A program made the position numbers and the translations under genes. A stretch of DNA of 64,000 bases from Bacillota bacterium (GTDB taxonomy: Bacteria; Bacillota; Limnochordia; Limnochordales; ZCTH02-B6): assembly GCA_017577945.1 (NCBI GenBank), contig PKQS01000010.1, forward strand, positions 124,001 through 188,000, written 5' to 3'. Below are positions 20,526-29,072 of the stretch, piece after piece (positions within the stretch are counted from its first letter, which is position 1; each line of letters begins with the position of its first letter). The notes under the pieces were generated by a model that was given only the letters and a program-made list of their open reading frames with translations, had not been told where the DNA came from and did not search any database.

Positions 20526-21879
20526 AGTAAAGCATGTCAGCCACGACCTCCGCCAAGATTTCCGCGCTGAGGACGGCTTCCTCCACGTGCGTATCGTAAG
20601 ACCCGACTTCGACGAGGACGGCGCGCGGGTGCAAGTCTTGGTTCAGCCGCGCGTCGGGCCGCTCGATGATGCGCCGGAAGAGCCCAGGATAGCGCGCCTC
20701 GATGCGTTGGGCCAAGTCGGCGGCGAAGGCCGCGTTTTCTCGCCAGTTGGGCTGCATGCCCGGATGCGTGCCGACGACGAACGCGATTTGCGCGGCGCGC
20801 CGGCCACCCACGGTGGCGATGAGCCCTGCGGGCGCGTCGCGGTGCACGTCGAGGACGATTTCGACGCCAGGATTGGCCGCCAGCAGCCGCTGCAGCGTCG
20901 CGCGAGCTTCGATGTACGCCCGCGGGTGCGAGGGCCAGTCGTGGATCGTCGTGTCGTGGCATGCCGGCACGCCCAGCTCCTGCAGCCGCGCCGCCAAGGC
21001 GCGGCCCACTTGGACGATGCCCGTGTCCACCGTGTTGAAGCGGTGGTACTGGTCCGGGCTGGCCGGGGCGAACGCGTCGGTTCGGTACATTTCCGACGTG
21101 TGCGTGTGGTAAATGAGCACCAGGCACTGGTCGCCCCAGCCCGCGGACCGCAAGCGGTCCAAGGGTGACGCGGGAACGGGCGGCTCGGGCGCCGGCGGTG
21201 CAGGCGGCAAGACCGCCGTCGAAGTCACGGGCGGCTGGACCGGCTCGGTCGGTGCGGGCTGCGGTCGGGAAGCCGTCCCCACCGGTGCCCTCGGCAGGGG
21301 CGCCGCCTCGCCAAGAGCGGCAGGCGCCGGGGCGGGCGCAACAGCCGGCGGCGCAGGCTGAGCCGCCGAAGAAGACGGCCCGCCCGGACGGTCCAGGGTG
21401 CGCGCGGAGGCGGGCAGCGCGGCGCCTGCCTCGCCGGCGATGTGAGCGTTGAACCCGGGCAACCCGCCGGCCAGCCACGAGGCGGGATCGCTCGGGTCGA
21501 TCCCGGTCAGCGCTCGGATGACGCGCCGTGCCCAGCCGGCCCAGAGCGCGGGCCGCGGCTCCTTCTGACCTTCGAGAAACGCGACCGGCATGGCCATGCG
21601 CAGCGCCGCGGCGGCCAGCCGCTCGTCGCCCTCCGGCTCGTCCACCCCCGGCAGCCGCGCAACCGCATCCTGCGCCGCCAGCAGCAGCGGGCGCAGGGAG
21701 AAACGGTGACGGATCTCTTCCGCCGGGGGGCCGGCGGTGGCCATGGCGGCGGCCGCGGCGATCCCGAGCCCCAGCAGCAAAACGTGGCGCAGGGCGCGCC
21801 GGTGCGGCCGCGGCACCCGCGCCACGGCCCGAGCCCAAGCGATGCGGATGCGCAACAGGCGCTGGCGGAGTCGGCGCAC
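20494..21879 (-). CDS. spoIIP: Stage II sporulation protein P
   Basis: SpoIIP is the amidase/endopeptidase that, with SpoIID and SpoIIM, thins septal peptidoglycan to drive engulfment. The 461-residue protein has an N-terminal membrane anchor (about 30-50), a long Pro/Ala-rich linker (about 155-235), and the catalytic domain with LIYHTHTSEMY, LDVHRDA and NQDLHPRAVLVEVG, whose His and Glu residues match the zinc and catalytic sites. The GTG start has AGGAGG 6 bases upstream. A sigma-E-like promoter precedes it, as expected for mother-cell expression. Confidence 0.95.
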   Translation of the reverse strand: MRRLRQRLLRIRIAWARAVARVPRPHRRALRHVLLLGLGIAAAAAMATAGPPAEEIRHRFSLRPLLLAAQDAVARLPGVDEPEGDERLAAAALRMAMPVAFLEGQKEPRPALWAGWARRVIRALTGIDPSDPASWLAGGLPGFNAHIAGEAGAALPASARTLDRPGGPSSSAAQPAPPAVAPAPAPAALGEAAPLPRAPVGTASRPQPAPTEPVQPPVTSTAVLPPAPPAPEPPVPASPLDRLRSAGWGDQCLVLIYHTHTSEMYRTDAFAPASPDQYHRFNTVDTGIVQVGRALAARLQELGVPACHDTTIHDWPSHPRAYIEARATLQRLLAANPGVEIVLDVHRDAPAGLIATVGGRRAAQIAFVVGTHPGMQPNWRENAAFAADLAQRIEARYPGLFRRIIERPDARLNQDLHPRAVLVEVGSYDTHVEEAVLSAEILAEVVADMLYFMRFGRSAFE

Positions 21880-21905
21880 CCGGGTCCTCCTCTCTGTCCC
21901 CCTGC

Positions 21906-21935
21906 AATATATGGGACTGGCGCGTCCGGCTATGA
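21906..21935 (-). promoter_or_regulatory. Sigma-E-like promoter of spoIIP
   Basis: CATATATT (21906-21913) resembles the sigma-E -10 box CATACAnT, and TCATAGC (21929-21935) its -35 box (ATA core), with a 15-base spacer. It lies 26 bases before the GTG. Bacillus spoIIP is sigma-E dependent. Confidence 0.5.
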
Positions 21936-22004
21936 CGCCGCCGGCATAGGCGGTCTCCGCACGACGTATGACGTATAGTGTACGCGGCGAAGGGAGGTCG
22001 GTGC

Positions 22005-23402
22005 ATGGCCTCCGTTAAGCGTGCGGCGGTGCTGGTCGCTGTGGCGGCGGCCGCCGCGGCGGTGTTGGGCGCGTGGCACAGCGGCCTGTTCCACCGTTTC
22101 GAGGTGGAAGGGGTTCGGATCAACCCCCGCGCCGCCGTCCGGGCCGACCGGGAGTACACCCTCGTCTTGTGGGAGGAGACCGTGCCGGCGCCGTGGGCGC
22201 CGCAGCCGTACCAGCAGTTTGTTCAGGACGCGCTGGTCGAGTTCGTCGAGCGATACCCCAACGTGCGCGTCGAGGTCGAATGGCTGGATCCCGCAACCGC
22301 GCCGGGGCGGCTGGCCGCGGCGCTGGCCGCGGGCCATCCACCCGACGTTTACGGCGCCGCCAAGGCGGCGTGGGCGTGGCCGCTTCCCTGGCAAGTGCCG
22401 GCGTCCCCCTACCGGACCCCGGAGGACGAACAAGCGCCGGTTTTCCTGGCAGCGGCGGAAGCGGGCTTGACCGCCGGCGGCGCATTGTGGGGCTGGCCTA
22501 GAGGTCTGTGGTGGGAGGGATGGCTCGCGCAGCGGGACGCCCTCGTGCAAGCCGGGTTCCTGGAAGCCGGCGACGGCGCCGCCTGGCTGCGCGAGTGGCG
22601 CTACGACGCCGTCCTGGCCGCGACCGGCGCGTCGCCCGCCGCCATCACCGTCGCGCTGGACGCAAGCGACGCGGACGTCTTCCTGCAGCTGCTGCACGCG
22701 TTTGTCCCAGGCGCCGCGGCGGACGCCGCCGTGCCGTGGACCGAGGCCGACGCGGCTCGAGCGGCGGACTTCGTACAGCGCCTTTTGTCCTCGCAAGCCG
22801 GCGGGCGCGACGCCTCTGCGCTGAGCCGGAGCCGCTTCGTCGCCTTGGCGGCAGGCGACGTGCAAGTCGTTGCGCCGGTCAATCCGTATAGCGCGCAAAG
22901 CGCGCTCCGGCGCCGCCCCGACCACTACGTGGCGGTGCCGCCGCCCGCGCCGCCCGGCCTGACGCCCACTCTCACGGTGACACCCAGCGCCTACCTGGTA
23001 TTCCGCCGGTCCGCGTATTTGGGAGACGACCACACGCGGGCCGCGGTGGAGCTGGCCCGCTTTCTGGCGGCGAAAAGCGAAGCGTGGCTCGTCGAAGCCG
23101 TCGGGCTGCTGCCGGCCAGCGAAGCGAGCTGGGAAGTCTGGCACCAGCGGTCGCCGTGGAACGACACGACCCGGCGCATCCTCTCCGAAGCGTCCCGAGC
23201 GGCGGCCGTCGCCTGGCCGCCGGCGGATGAGGCGGCGAATCTGCGCGCCGCGCTCCAGCCTCTCTGGCAAACGTTTGCGAACGGCGGCGCCAGCCCGGAA
23301 CAATTCGCCGCCTCGCTGCGCTCCCTCCTGGAGCGCCTCCGGCAGCCGTCCGGAAGCCCTCCGCCGGCCGGCGCGGCGCCCTCACCGCGCGCCGACGGCT
23401 GA
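22005..23402 (+). CDS. Extracellular solute-binding protein, family 1-like
   Basis: Predicted periplasmic-type binding protein of 465 residues, probably for a sugar-like ligand of an ABC importer; the ligand is unknown. An N-terminal hydrophobic segment (about 6-22) lacks a lipobox Cys, so it is either cleaved or an uncleaved anchor. LVLWEETVPAPW and FVERYPNVRVEVEW are typical of the family start, and PSAYLVFRRS of the C-terminal lobe. GGGAGGTC precedes the ATG. No permease or ATPase genes are nearby: it sits alone between gpr and spoIIP on the opposite strand and overlaps the gpr end by 21 bases. Confidence 0.75.
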   Translation: MASVKRAAVLVAVAAAAAAVLGAWHSGLFHRFEVEGVRINPRAAVRADREYTLVLWEETVPAPWAPQPYQQFVQDALVEFVERYPNVRVEVEWLDPATAPGRLAAALAAGHPPDVYGAAKAAWAWPLPWQVPASPYRTPEDEQAPVFLAAAEAGLTAGGALWGWPRGLWWEGWLAQRDALVQAGFLEAGDGAAWLREWRYDAVLAATGASPAAITVALDASDADVFLQLLHAFVPGAAADAAVPWTEADAARAADFVQRLLSSQAGGRDASALSRSRFVALAAGDVQVVAPVNPYSAQSALRRRPDHYVAVPPPAPPGLTPTLTVTPSAYLVFRRSAYLGDDHTRAAVELARFLAAKSEAWLVEAVGLLPASEASWEVWHQRSPWNDTTRRILSEASRAAAVAWPPADEAANLRAALQPLWQTFANGGASPEQFAASLRSLLERLRQPSGSPPPAGAAPSPRADG

Positions 23403-24437
23403 GAGGATGAGGCGGTTCAAGTCCAGCTCTTCGTGCAGTCCGTTGTCCAGCCCCTCGGCCAGCGTCTCGGCGGCATCTTCGACCAGCACGTCGATTTCTT
23501 TCGGCGTCATGATGAGGTCGCCCATAAAGGGCTGCAGCACCTGCTCCAGCACTTCGCGCTTGACGGGAGGCGGAATCGTGGATCCCGGCGGCGCGAAACC
23601 CGCGCCGAACGCCCCTGCTCCCGGGAGCGGCGCAGGCCGCGGAAACGCGCCGCCCGCGGCCAGCCGTTCCAGACCGTCGCTGACCACCGTCGTCGCGTGC
23701 ACCACCGTCGGCACCCCGATGGCCAGCACGGGTACGCCCAGTGTGGCGCGAGTGATGCCGTAGCGCTTGTTGCCGACGCCCGAACCCGGCTGAATGCCGG
23801 CATCGGAAATCTGTACCGTCGTCAGCAGGCGCTCGGTGCTGCGGGCGGCCAAGGCGTCGACACACACCACAAGTCCAGGTTGAATTTGGCGCACGAGGCC
23901 CTGCACGATTTCCGCCGTCTCCAGCCCCGTAATGCCCAGCACGCCGGGCGACAGCCCGGCCACCGGCCGCATGCCGGCGCGGCCAGCCGGCGGCGCCATG
24001 TAAAAGAAGTGGCGCGTAACGGTCAGGTGATGAACCGTGCGGGGACCCAGCGCGTCGGGCGTGGAGTTCCAGTTCCCGAGCCCGATGACGATGGCGTCGG
24101 CTTGCGGGGGCACGCGCAGTTCGGCGAGAAACGCGCGGATTTCGCGCGCGATGAGCGCGGCTACCTTCTCCAGTTGCTCCGCATCGCGGCTGCGCAAGGC
24201 CGGCGCGTCGATAGTCGAGTAGCGGCCGGGCAGCTTCCCCATGGCGCGGCCGCCTTCCTCGGTGGCGATGACGACGCGCGAGATGAGCCCCACGTCGGTC
24301 CGTTCGGTTTCCACCGCGACCCCGGGAATTTCCGGCGGGCCTTCGCGCTGAATGACGACTTCCCGGGCTTCCAGCGCCAAGTCCGTGCGCGGCCCGTACT
24401 TACGCACCCACTCGTCCTGCAGGGCCTCAAGCGTCAC
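23382..24437 (-). CDS. gpr: Germination protease (spore protease)
   Basis: Aspartic-type protease GPR that degrades small acid-soluble spore proteins on germination; made as an autoprocessed zymogen. The 351 residues show the N-terminal RTDLALEA processing region, GLGNWNSTPDALGPR and CVDALAARS, whose Asp residues match the catalytic pair, and the conserved ITRATLGVPV. Start is GTG with GGGAGGT upstream. It strongly implies that the organism forms endospores. Position rpsT-gpr-spoIIP is the usual one. Confidence 0.96.
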   Translation of the reverse strand: MTLEALQDEWVRKYGPRTDLALEAREVVIQREGPPEIPGVAVETERTDVGLISRVVIATEEGGRAMGKLPGRYSTIDAPALRSRDAEQLEKVAALIAREIRAFLAELRVPPQADAIVIGLGNWNSTPDALGPRTVHHLTVTRHFFYMAPPAGRAGMRPVAGLSPGVLGITGLETAEIVQGLVRQIQPGLVVCVDALAARSTERLLTTVQISDAGIQPGSGVGNKRYGITRATLGVPVLAIGVPTVVHATTVVSDGLERLAAGGAFPRPAPLPGAGAFGAGFAPPGSTIPPPVKREVLEQVLQPFMGDLIMTPKEIDVLVEDAAETLAEGLDNGLHEELDLNRLILSAVGAR

Positions 24438-24548
24438 GACCCCACCTCCCGCGGCCAGTGTGCCTCAGCCGAAAGACACCTATACCCTTTGCACGCAGGT
24501 TGTGGTAAGATACTTGCGGTCATTTCGATCAGGAGGGAGGTCTGCCGG

Positions 24549-24827
24549 ATGCCCAATACTCGCTCCGCCGCCAAGCGCATGCGCGTCATCGCTCGGCGTA
24601 CGCTGCGCAACCGCATGATCAAGTCGCGGATGAAGACGTTCATTCGCAAGTACGAAGCGGCTTTGGCGCAGGGGGATTTGGCCTTGTCGGCCGAGCTGCT
24701 GCGGAAGGCGACCAGCGAGATCGATCGCGCCGCGGCGAAAGGGGTCATTCACCGCAACGCGGCCTCCCGCCGCAAGTCGAGGCTCGCTGCCAAGTTCAAC
24801 GCTTTGATGAAGGCGGTCAACGGCTGA
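24549..24827 (+). CDS. rpsT: 30S ribosomal protein S20
   Basis: Primary 16S rRNA-binding protein S20, 92 residues, very basic. It begins MPNTRSAAKRMRVIARRTLR and has the RAAAKGVIHRNAASRRKSRL stretch characteristic of the family. An extended AGGAGGGAGGT site lies before the ATG. It is transcribed alone and converges with holA, overlapping it by 11 bases. Confidence 0.96.
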   Translation: MPNTRSAAKRMRVIARRTLRNRMIKSRMKTFIRKYEAALAQGDLALSAELLRKATSEIDRAAAKGVIHRNAASRRKSRLAAKFNALMKAVNG

Positions 24828-25845
24828 CGTTCGTCGGCTGACGCCGGTCAACGACCGAGAGGGCCACGACCAGCGTTTCGAGTACGAGACGGGGTTCAAG
24901 GCCCTTTTTTATTGCCATATCGGCCTGCAACACACGCCGCAGCCCCCGCACCGCGCCCTGCACGCCGATGGCCCGCGCTTGGGCCAGCACGCGCTGGGCC
25001 GGTGCGGGGGGAATGCCCAACTCCCGCGCGGCCACCGCCCGCGGCGTGCCCGCCGGCAAGCCGCAGGCCGCGAGGATGAGCCGGTACTGCCGGCCGATGA
25101 GCGACAAGATCACGAGCGGCGCTTCTCCGACGGAAAGCAAGTCGTGCAGCACCGACAGGGCTGCCGCGGGCCTGCCCTCGGCGACCGCTTCTACCAGCTG
25201 AAAGATGGCGCCCTCGGCGGCGTGAGGAATGGCGATGCTGGCCACCTCCCGGACCGTCTCGGGCGTCACGGTCCTCCCGTCCGCATACAGCGCCAGCTTT
25301 TCCAGCTCCGTCTGCAGCGTCATCGGGTCGGTTCCGACCATGTCGAGAAGCGTCTGCCCGGCCGAGCCCGCGAGCCGCACGCCCAATGCCGCGGCTCGTT
25401 CCGCCACCCAGCGCGGCATGTCCGCCGCCCCGGGCAGGGCGAACTCCCACGCGCTGGCGGCCTCCAGCAACGCTTTGGCGGCCTTCATCCGCCCGTCCAA
25501 GGCCGTCCCCGCCAGCACGGCGCACACGCTGGCCGGCAGCCGCAGGAGCAGCGGCAGCAGCCGCTCGTACGCCGCCGCGGGCAGCGCTTCGCAGCGCCGC
25601 ACGATGACGAGCCGGCGGCTCCCGAACAGCGACCCGGTTCCGAGCGACACCGCCAGCTCGTCCGGGTTGGCCTCATCTCCATAGACCACCGTCCGGTCCA
25701 GCGCCGGGTCGAGCTCGCGCAGTGCGGCCTCGATGCGGCGCAGCGCCTCCTCGCGCGCCCAGACGTCGTCTCCCAGCAAGAGAAACAATCCTTCCGGCGC
25801 ACGGCCGGCCAGATGTCGTTCGAAGTCTGCCAGCGTTGCCGCCAT
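24817..25845 (-). CDS. holA: DNA polymerase III delta subunit
   Basis: Clamp-loader delta subunit that opens the beta clamp. The 342-residue protein has an AAA+-like N-terminal domain (FLLLGDDVWAREEALRRI) without a functional Walker A, the TDPMTLQTELEKLALYA helix region, and the C-terminal collar domain (PLVILSLIGRQYRLIL). It lies between comEC and rpsT as in Bacillus. The ribosome site GGGGGAG is about 11 bases from the ATG. Confidence 0.94.
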   Translation of the reverse strand: MAATLADFERHLAGRAPEGLFLLLGDDVWAREEALRRIEAALRELDPALDRTVVYGDEANPDELAVSLGTGSLFGSRRLVIVRRCEALPAAAYERLLPLLLRLPASVCAVLAGTALDGRMKAAKALLEAASAWEFALPGAADMPRWVAERAAALGVRLAGSAGQTLLDMVGTDPMTLQTELEKLALYADGRTVTPETVREVASIAIPHAAEGAIFQLVEAVAEGRPAAALSVLHDLLSVGEAPLVILSLIGRQYRLILAACGLPAGTPRAVAARELGIPPAPAQRVLAQARAIGVQGAVRGLRRVLQADMAIKKGLEPRLVLETLVVALSVVDRRQPTNVSR

Positions 25846-25925
25846 CGGTCATCGGCTCCCCCTCACGATTTCCCCGCAGCCTCGAAACGTTCCTGCCCGG
25901 CAGCGGCAAGCCGCCGGCGGCGCCG

Positions 25926-28295
25926 CTACGGCGCCAGCATCGTCCGCACCGTCCAGCGCGTGCCGTCGCTGGACAGCAGGACCGCCCCGTGCTGGTCGGT
26001 CCGGTAGACACGCATGCCCATGCGGGCCAGCGCCTCAACCACCTCCGGCGCCGGGTGGCCGTACGTGTTGGTTCCGACGGGGATGACCGCGATCTCCGCT
26101 CCCACCGCCTCGTAGAAAGCGCCGACGAACGCCCAGCGGCTGCCGTGGTGCGGCACTTTCACCACTTGGGCCCGGAGGTCCGTCCCCCGTTGCAAGAGCT
26201 CCAGCTGTGCCTCGCTCTCGATGTCGCCGGTAAGAAGCGCGGCCGTCTCGCCGTATTTCACCCGCAGGACGACGGAGTTGTTGTTCAGGTCCGAGCGCGT
26301 CCCGCGCAGCGGCTCCGCCGGATGCAACACCTCCAGCACCACATGCCGGCCCAGGCGAATTACGTCGCCCGCCCGCGCCACCCAGCGCATGACGCCTTTC
26401 TCCTCCACCACCCGCCGGTACTCCGGCCACGAGGGCCCTGGGACGTCCTGCCCGCCGTCGACGGCCAGCGCCACGGGCCGGCGGGCCAGCACGGGCACGA
26501 GCCCCTGCAGGTGGTCCTCGTGGGGATGGGTGTTGACGACCACGTCTACCGCGCCCACGCCGGCGTAGCGCAAGTACGGCAGGAGGACGCTGTCGCCGGG
26601 ATTGCCGGCCGCCGCGCCGCCCGCCCACCCGCCGCCGTCGACGAGAGCCGTGACACCGTCGGGCGTGCGAATGAAAACCGCGTCGCCCTGGCCTACGTCG
26701 AGCACGATGACTTCAAGCTGCTGCGCCGCGCCTTCCGCCAAGAGCGGCGCCCACAAACCCGCAGCCAGCAAGGCCGCGGCCGCGAGCGTCACGCGCCGGC
26801 GGCGGACCGACGACAAGCCCTGCTGTAGCCGGGCCCACCAGAGCAGCCACCACCCGGCGACGAGTGCGGGCAGGGGCGGTGACACATCAACCATAGCCCA
26901 CGGCACCCGCGCCAGCCACTCAGCCAAGCCCGCCAGACCCACCGCCAGCACGCGCACGGCCGCGCCGAGCCAGGCGCCGACGGAAGGAGCCACAGATCCG
27001 AGCAAACCGGCCAGCAGCCCGGCGGGTACCAGCAGCGACGCCAGCGGCGCCGCCAACGCGCTGCCCGCGATGCCGGCCAGAGACACCTGGTAAAACGTGG
27101 AGGCTAACAGGGGCGTCACCCCGATCTGTGCCGCCAGCGTCACGGCCAGAGCCGACGCCGCCGGGCCGGGCAAGCGGCGCATCCGGCGGCGCAAAGGCCG
27201 GGCGAGGAGGACGATGGCCGCCGTCGCGGCGATCGAAAGCTGAAACGAGACATCGAACAACACGAGCGGATTGTGCAAGAGCAAGACCAGCGCGCCGGCG
27301 GCCAGCGCCGCCTGCGGGTGGCGGCGTCGTCCCAGGGCGTCGGCCGCGATGCCGGCCGTGGCCATGACGCCTGCCCGCACGGCGGGCGGCCGGGCGCCGG
27401 TGGCCAATACGTACAGCCACGCCAGAACCAGCGCCGCCAACGCCCGCGGCAGCGCGGGAACTCGCAGCGCCTTCAAGACCGCGTAGCCGACGAACACGAA
27501 GAAATTGACGTGCAGTCCCGATACGGCCAAGAGATGGCTGAGCCCGGACCGTCGAAACGCTTCCTCCGTGTCTGCCGCCAGCGGCCGGCGGTCGCCCAGC
27601 GCCACGGCCGCGACGACCGCCGCCTCCTCGGGCGGCAACACTGCGGCCAGCCCCGCCTGTACGACAGTGCGCAGCCGGCTGGCGGCCTGCATCAGCGGAT
27701 TCGGCGGGTCGGATCCGACCACCTCGAAGTGGCGCGCGTAGCGCACGAACGCCGTAGCCGTGATGGCTTGCCGCCGCAGCCACTCGCGGTAGTCGAACCC
27801 TCCCGGGTTAGCTGCCGGATCCGGCCGGCGCAGCTCAGCCCGCATCAACACCACGTCGCCATAGGTCACCGGCGGCGCGTCCACCACCGTCACCTGGACC
27901 CGGGCCCGGGGATAGGCGACCTCGTCGCCGCGCCGGATCTCGCGCACTTCCAGCACGACGTAGGTTCGGTCGCTCTCCGCCTCCGGGTGGCTGACGACGA
28001 CGCCGAGGATCGTCACCGGTCCGTCGCCGATGAACGGATCCAGCCCGTCCTGCAGCTTCTCCTCCCAGCGCGCGCACCACCAGGCGCCCCAGCCGACGAC
28101 CAGCAACGCTGCGAGCACGCCGGCGCCGCGCCGCACCGTTCCCGGGCGCCAGGCGGCCCACGCGGCCGCGACCGCTACGAGGCCCAGCAAGGCCAGCCAC
28201 TGCCGCGCGGCCAGCGGCGCGGCGTGTTGCACAGCCACCCCCACCGCGAAGAGGACGCACAGGTCAACGAGCCGCGCCCGCCGCATGACGCTCAC
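25926..28295 (-). CDS. comEC: DNA uptake channel protein ComEC
   Basis: ComEC/Rec2 conducts single-stranded DNA across the membrane in transformation. The 789-residue protein has N-terminal helices with a DUF4131/OB domain, the central competence domain with LSHLLAVSGLHVNFF and many helices (about 225-510), and a C-terminal metallo-beta-lactamase domain with NTHPHEDHLQG near residue 588 and KVPHHGSRWA, possibly the nuclease that degrades the non-transported strand. The GTG start overlaps the comEA stop (GTGA); an ATG three codons later is an alternative. Confidence 0.95.
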   Translation of the reverse strand: MSVMRRARLVDLCVLFAVGVAVQHAAPLAARQWLALLGLVAVAAAWAAWRPGTVRRGAGVLAALLVVGWGAWWCARWEEKLQDGLDPFIGDGPVTILGVVVSHPEAESDRTYVVLEVREIRRGDEVAYPRARVQVTVVDAPPVTYGDVVLMRAELRRPDPAANPGGFDYREWLRRQAITATAFVRYARHFEVVGSDPPNPLMQAASRLRTVVQAGLAAVLPPEEAAVVAAVALGDRRPLAADTEEAFRRSGLSHLLAVSGLHVNFFVFVGYAVLKALRVPALPRALAALVLAWLYVLATGARPPAVRAGVMATAGIAADALGRRRHPQAALAAGALVLLLHNPLVLFDVSFQLSIAATAAIVLLARPLRRRMRRLPGPAASALAVTLAAQIGVTPLLASTFYQVSLAGIAGSALAAPLASLLVPAGLLAGLLGSVAPSVGAWLGAAVRVLAVGLAGLAEWLARVPWAMVDVSPPLPALVAGWWLLWWARLQQGLSSVRRRRVTLAAAALLAAGLWAPLLAEGAAQQLEVIVLDVGQGDAVFIRTPDGVTALVDGGGWAGGAAAGNPGDSVLLPYLRYAGVGAVDVVVNTHPHEDHLQGLVPVLARRPVALAVDGGQDVPGPSWPEYRRVVEEKGVMRWVARAGDVIRLGRHVVLEVLHPAEPLRGTRSDLNNNSVVLRVKYGETAALLTGDIESEAQLELLQRGTDLRAQVVKVPHHGSRWAFVGAFYEAVGAEIAVIPVGTNTYGHPAPEVVEALARMGMRVYRTDQHGAVLLSSDGTRWTVRTMLAP

Positions 28296-28810
28296 TCGAC
28301 CTTGATCAGGTCTTTGATTTGCTCAAACCGGCGCTGTCCGATGCCCGGCACTTCCAACAAGTCCTCGATGCGCCGAAACGGTCCCCACGCCTCCCGGTAC
28401 GCCACGATGCGGGCCGCCAGCGCCGGACCGATGCCCGGCAGCCGCTGCAGTTCAGCGACGGTAGCCGTGTTGATGTTGATGCGCGTATCGACGGCTCCGC
28501 TCACTGTGCCCCCGGCCACGCCGGGCGCAGCCGCGGCGCCGCCCGCCTCCGTGGTGCCGCCCGCGCCGCCCGGCGCGGCCAGGCGCTGCTTCGCGAGCCC
28601 TTCCGGGGCTCCGCCGGCCTCTTCGTCCGGGCGGGCCTCCGCTCTCTCGTCGGCCGCCGGGCCCTGGGCCGGCCCTTCGGACGCGTAAACGACGACCGAT
28701 GCGCCTTGCAGCCGAGCATGCGTCAGCCACAGGTGCCCCAGGGCGCCCGCGACGATCAAGGCGCTGACGACGACGGCGAGCCACATCTCCCCGCGAGACC
28801 ACGAAAACAT
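28292..28810 (-). CDS. comEA: Competence DNA receptor ComEA
   Basis: Membrane-anchored DNA-binding receptor for transformation. The 172-residue protein has one N-terminal helix (about 9-28), a Gly/Ala-rich flexible linker (about 40-105) and a C-terminal helix-hairpin-helix pair: ININTATVAELQRLPGIGPA and EVPGIGQRRFEQIKDL. AAGGAGGTT lies 7 bases before the ATG, which rules out the longer frame. No comEB lies between it and comEC, as in many Clostridia. Confidence 0.94.
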   Translation of the reverse strand: MFSWSRGEMWLAVVVSALIVAGALGHLWLTHARLQGASVVVYASEGPAQGPAADERAEARPDEEAGGAPEGLAKQRLAAPGGAGGTTEAGGAAAAPGVAGGTVSGAVDTRININTATVAELQRLPGIGPALAARIVAYREAWGPFRRIEDLLEVPGIGQRRFEQIKDLIKVE

Positions 28811-28968
28811 GGCGGCAACCTCCTTCAGCGTCCCATGGTGGTCTTCGGCGAAGGAGCCATTCGTGCCCGGCGACCGGCGGCCTTCGTTCTTTTCGCGGTA
28901 ATGCGCGGCGGCCCAGACGGTACTGCGCGGCAGGAAACGCCGCTGGAATAGGCGGGAATAAGCGGCGG

Positions 28969-29005
28969 AAAAAAAACAAGCCGGCGGCCGCTCAGCGGCC
29001 GCCGG
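28969..29005 (-). terminator. Terminator after leuS
   Basis: A perfect 11-bp stem (28981-28991 with 28995-29005, loop of 3) is followed on the minus strand by a run of eight T. It separates leuS from comEA. Confidence 0.92.
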
Positions 29006-29072
29006 CACGGGCCCGTGCCCGTCGGATTGTGTGCCTACCGGGTCGTCGTCCTCCCGGCGGAGCGTCGCCCGC

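Noticed and set aside
24485..24520. Promoter for rpsT (TTGCAC with TAAGAT or GATACT)
   Set aside because: The spacings of 11 and 14 bases are too short for a confident call.
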